A program made the position numbers and the translations under genes. Below, in pieces: positions 60,935-64,000 of a stretch of DNA of 64,000 nucleotides (the stretch's first letter is position 1; every line of letters begins with the position of its first letter). The DNA comes from Steinernema hermaphroditum. Taxonomy: Eukaryota; Nematoda; Chromadorea; Rhabditida; Steinernematidae. The notes beneath the pieces are model-generated. The model saw only the letters and a program-made list of their open reading frames with translations, was not told where the DNA came from and searched no databases. The stretch lies in NCBI GenBank assembly GCA_030435675.1, contig CM059624.1, forward strand, positions 14,966,769-15,030,768, written 5' to 3'.

Positions 60935-61798
60935 TTAAGGTACAGTGTAAATATTAACTTCGTTTCCAATGCCCCGGGTGACTTCCAGTTTTCTCCGATT
61001 CTCCGATAGCCACAGTCCATATATGTAATTCTTAGGCCACGGGTACGGAGCGAACTGCTGGTAGAGGTTGTTAAAGGCGGTAAGGGGAAAGGAAAGTTCT
61101 CCATAGAGTCCCATACCTTCGCATTGGCTCCCCTCAAAAAATCGATCAAAGACACTAGTGACCATGTCAAGATCTAGATTCAAGCGAGTTCCACGAATGT
61201 ACAGCTTCTTGAAACTTGCTGATTTCACAAATTCTTTGATCACCGCCTGGAAATGCGCTGGCCATGGGCGTTCTCCCATAGGTGACAGACGTAACTCCTG
61301 TAAACTGTTGCTTTTCACTTGATGAACGATGAATTCTTGGCATTTTTCACCGAAGTTGGCCGTTAAGAGTTCTCGAAAACAGCTGGCTTCTTTGAAGTGT
61401 TCAAAGATGGCATCGTATAGGCGCTGTTGAGTGAAATCACCATACAGCAGAAGGCGGCACCGATCCATCACAGAGCGGAGGGCTGGCAAAACGCTATTCT
61501 CAAAACGGTCCATCGGTACCGTTTTCGATGCGACATTCCGACTGTCTGTTGACTCGATTCTGACGATTCTGTCGAAAAGCGGATCGAGCTGGAAGGGAAC
61601 TTCATCATGACCATACTTGACTTCAACTCCGACGTCTGAACCTTCTAGCTTTAGATAGACATCCAAGTATCGGCGTTGTCGATAATGGTGTGCGGCTCGT
61701 GACGCAAAGTTCCCGGAGGTTAAGAACAAGTCTCTGAGAGCGCACTTGCTCAAATGAGCGACGAGAGAGTCGACGAAGGCTACGGGAACGGAGTTCAT
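60935..61798 (-). CDS. F-box-like family protein, copy G (divergent, intact)
   Basis: 287 aa from the Met at 61798 (MNSVPVAFVDSLVAHLSKCA), chosen to match the other members; the frame is open to 61879. Conserved positions: FASRAAHHYRQRRYLDVYLK, FQLDPLFDRIVRIES, LYDAIFEHFKEASCFREL, FGEKCQEFIVHQVKSNSLQE, WPAHFQAVIKEFVKSASFKK and LDLDMVTSVFDRFFEGSQ. As divergent from copies A-D as copy E is. The family promoter block is not found. Probably an old, retained paralogue. Confidence 0.75.
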   Translation of the reverse strand: MNSVPVAFVDSLVAHLSKCALRDLFLTSGNFASRAAHHYRQRRYLDVYLKLEGSDVGVEVKYGHDEVPFQLDPLFDRIVRIESTDSRNVASKTVPMDRFENSVLPALRSVMDRCRLLLYGDFTQQRLYDAIFEHFKEASCFRELLTANFGEKCQEFIVHQVKSNSLQELRLSPMGERPWPAHFQAVIKEFVKSASFKKLYIRGTRLNLDLDMVTSVFDRFFEGSQCEGMGLYGELSFPLTAFNNLYQQFAPYPWPKNYIYGLWLSENRRKLEVTRGIGNEVNIYTVP

Positions 61799-62731
61799 GT
61801 TGAGGAGTGAGGTGGATGTCGACGAACGATTGGGAGTTGGCCGAGTTAGAAAGCACAGTGTGAAGTCGCACATTCTCAACTCAAAAATCTCAACGGGAAC
61901 CTAACCCTAAACCTGTCTAAATGTCTAAAAGCGACTGCAGGGCCGTCAGTTCGCTTCCATCAACTTTCAGTAAGCGGTAGCAGTCCCTAACGGAGATGTA
62001 ATATCAGTTGAAGATCGGACGGAAACCTGCGCGATGCAGCTATCTACATCGAAGGAACGTTAATTTAAAGTGCACCTCTAGAGTCATAGGTTGCGTTCAC
62101 GTGCTCGCAACAAACATGTTCTTAAATATACAGTCCAAGGAATGAGTGAAAAACAGCGGCGGTCTTAAGGCACAGTTAAGGATCACCGCAAAACAGAAGC
62201 CCTCAGGGCGAAAGATCCTAGCCTCGTGTGGAAGTAGAAGCTAAGGCCTTTTACTGATAGGGCAGAAGTTAAAAAAAGGTTAGCTGCATCTTGTCGTATG
62301 AGACAGAATGAGACATAAGCGATTTACAGAGACGTAGACAAAGAACAGGCGGTCGTACTGGAAACCACCCCGTTTCTACAATCTAGAAGTTACAACATCG
62401 CATCAATTAAAAGAAACCGAGTCAAAAAGTGGTCAAGTTGCGCCAACGGGTGTTTGAAGTATGATAACCAGCCGGCTCCGGACCACGGCTTTCCGTCAGC
62501 GTACCGCACCATATCATACCACCAAAATTTCAACTGCATGGGAGCAGTGGTGTGAGGGGAAACAGACGAACAGAGAGTCGTATTAAAATGCGTGAACCGA
62601 GTCGACAGGTCCTGCCCCGCTCACCCTTAAGCGGAATCGCCAGATTTTCGTTCGTCGGTTTCATTCCTTCTGAGTTGAAGCTCCTTCTACAGCTCTAATT
62701 TTTCCATTTCCGAGATCTAGAGCTTCTTCTC
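61799..62731. other. Intergenic
   Basis: No open frame, repeat or RNA gene recognised. Confidence 0.4.
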
Positions 62732-64000
62732 ATGGAGTACGCAAATGAGGTATGCGACGAATAGGAAATACATCTAAAACGCATGTTTTCAGCTTCAAGG
62801 AATCAAGAAGGAGGAAGAGGCAAGCGGAGACACCATGACACCTGTGGAACGCAGAGATGTTCTTGATGATGACTCAAATTCGTCATCACAACCACCTCAA
62901 AAGAAAAACAGAGTCACTCCCGACCAAGCCATCTTCAATTACTTGTATCAACAGAAGCAGAACGACCTATTGCAATTGATGTTCGATGAAGAGACCCGCG
63001 TGGAATACACCAACAAGGTGGAGCAGATGGGCGCCGCTATGCCCCAGATTCAACGAATGTACGCCTACTACTGCAGGAACAAACCGGTTAAGAAAGAAGT
63101 TGTGGAGGAAAGCAGTGATTTGAGGAGGGGAACGGTGAAAATAGAGACCGCCGTAGAAACGATCCGTGAGTGGCATTTACCGTTTATTTATTCCTTTCTT
63201 TTTCTAGGTGCACTGGAGCATGCCGTCAGGGATTCGCAGCAGCAGCAAGTCACTAATCCCCGAAGAAGTGGTCTGTTTGGAGATTTGTTTTCAGATTTTC
63301 TCATTTGCTTCAAGTTTTAGCTCGCTTGAGAGCCAGGAGCCTTGTCAAAAAACCTGATGTAGTCGGAGTTGAAGATGAAAAGAGTAGTAACGAAGACCCG
63401 AAACAACAGAGTACACCGAGAGAAGATGGTCCGATCCACTTGAATGACTGTGCCGTGCTTATCTTAAATGTTCCAGCCCGAACTATAACCAGAGCCAATA
63501 AATCCAAAGAGGCGCAAGAGGCAAATGACAGAGCAGATGTGAGACGTAAGAAAGAACGCGTTAAAGGTATGATGGTATATTCGTCTTCTGTTTGAATTAA
63601 GCAATCATCTTCTCAGATTCAAGGAAAGTCCAATTCTCCTCCGATCAGGCCATCTTCTACTACTTCCATGAAAGGAAGCGAAGCGATGTTCTAGACGCCA
63701 TTTTCGATGGAGAGACACGTCAAGAATACGTCAACAAAGTTAAGGAGGTGCGCTGTGAAAGGCCGTCCATTATGAGGATGTACGCGCATTGGCGTAGGAT
63801 TGAACTCAAGAAGACGATCAAGAATGGAATGGAGATATGGAAGGTATGTAATAATATCTTCAATTATCGTAATTGTCATATTATAGTGCCAAGTTTGTAA
63901 GGAAGAGAAGAAGGCGAATGGAGCACTAAAGTTGCTGACTCACATCGGTACACATGAAGGAATTTCTTATGCCTGTATTGTTGAAGGCTGTGGCAGTTTT
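62732..64000 (+). CDS. Helical-domain plus zinc-finger protein, second gene (3' cut by the window)
   Basis: Exons: 62732-62749, 62793-63165, 63208-about 63263, 63321-63566, 63617-63843 and 63897-64000+. Exon 2 has an N-terminal copy of the helical domain (DQAIFNYLYQQKQNDLLQLM, FDEETRVEYTNKVEQMGAAM). Exon 5 has a second copy (DQAIFYYFHERKRSDVLDAI) with the same 227-nt length as its counterparts at 14767 and 15827. Exon 6 starts the first finger pair (CQVCKEEKKANGALKLLTHI). From 63265 onward the DNA is a near copy of 14388 onward, introns included. It lacks the 30-nt tandem insertion present at about 14530-14565. The start ATG at 62732 follows a TAA in frame, and the 18-nt first exon is shared in sequence with the 14-kb gene. 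Confidence 0.7.

Overview
This is nuclear DNA of a nematode. Genes are small, with introns often 41-60 nt long, GT-AG junctions and AATAAA signals. The gene content is nematode-like: secreted PAN-like proteins, an F-box-like family, a DUF1679/CHK kinase remnant, Tc1/mariner elements and a Six3/6 homeobox gene resembling ceh-32. The species cannot be fixed from the sequence. A diplogastrid or other rhabditid-clade worm is a guess.

Layout. 1-33 kb is gene-dense and built from recent duplications. It holds the 3' end of a multi-pass membrane protein gene (61-854), an F-box-like gene (1379-2287), an intronless acidic zinc-finger gene (3178-3987), a deleted mariner copy (4898-5679), a broken F-box-like copy (5859-6810), a two-exon small secreted peptide gene (9053-9337), a zinc-finger gene made of two identical exon-intron units (14165-16817), overlapping opposite-strand genes near 17-18 kb, and an inverted segmental duplication joining 18.7-19.2 kb with 24.1-24.7 kb. 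Four PAN-like secreted-protein genes (19.7, 22.5, 26.4 and 27.8 kb), two more F-box-like genes (20.5 and 28.6 kb) and a mucin-linker secreted protein (30.5-31.9 kb) follow.

33-62 kb is mostly non-coding and contains one slow-evolving gene, the four-exon Six3/6-type homeobox gene at 47447-54722. Around it and in its introns lie GC- and CpG-rich islands carrying homeodomain-type (TAATTA, TAATCC) and octamer (ATGCAAAT) words, which look like cis-regulatory modules. The desert also holds a 1334-bp fold-back Tc1 derivative with two 633-nt arms (34977-36310), tRNA-like repeats and a retrotransposon remnant. Divergent F-box-like genes lie at 40717-41583 and 60935-61798, and a decayed one at about 56.24-56.98 kb.

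The right edge (62732-64000+) holds a second copy of the 14-kb zinc-finger gene and is cut by the window end.

How the genes relate: three families account for most of the coding content. They are (i) seven F-box-like loci, five sharing one promoter motif about 55-90 nt upstream of ATG; (ii) secreted PAN-like proteins with a signal-peptide exon followed by a cysteine-rich exon; and (iii) a helical-domain plus zinc-finger family. The F-box-like and secreted genes look like fast-evolving environmental or defence genes, by inference. The homeobox gene is the developmental anchor.
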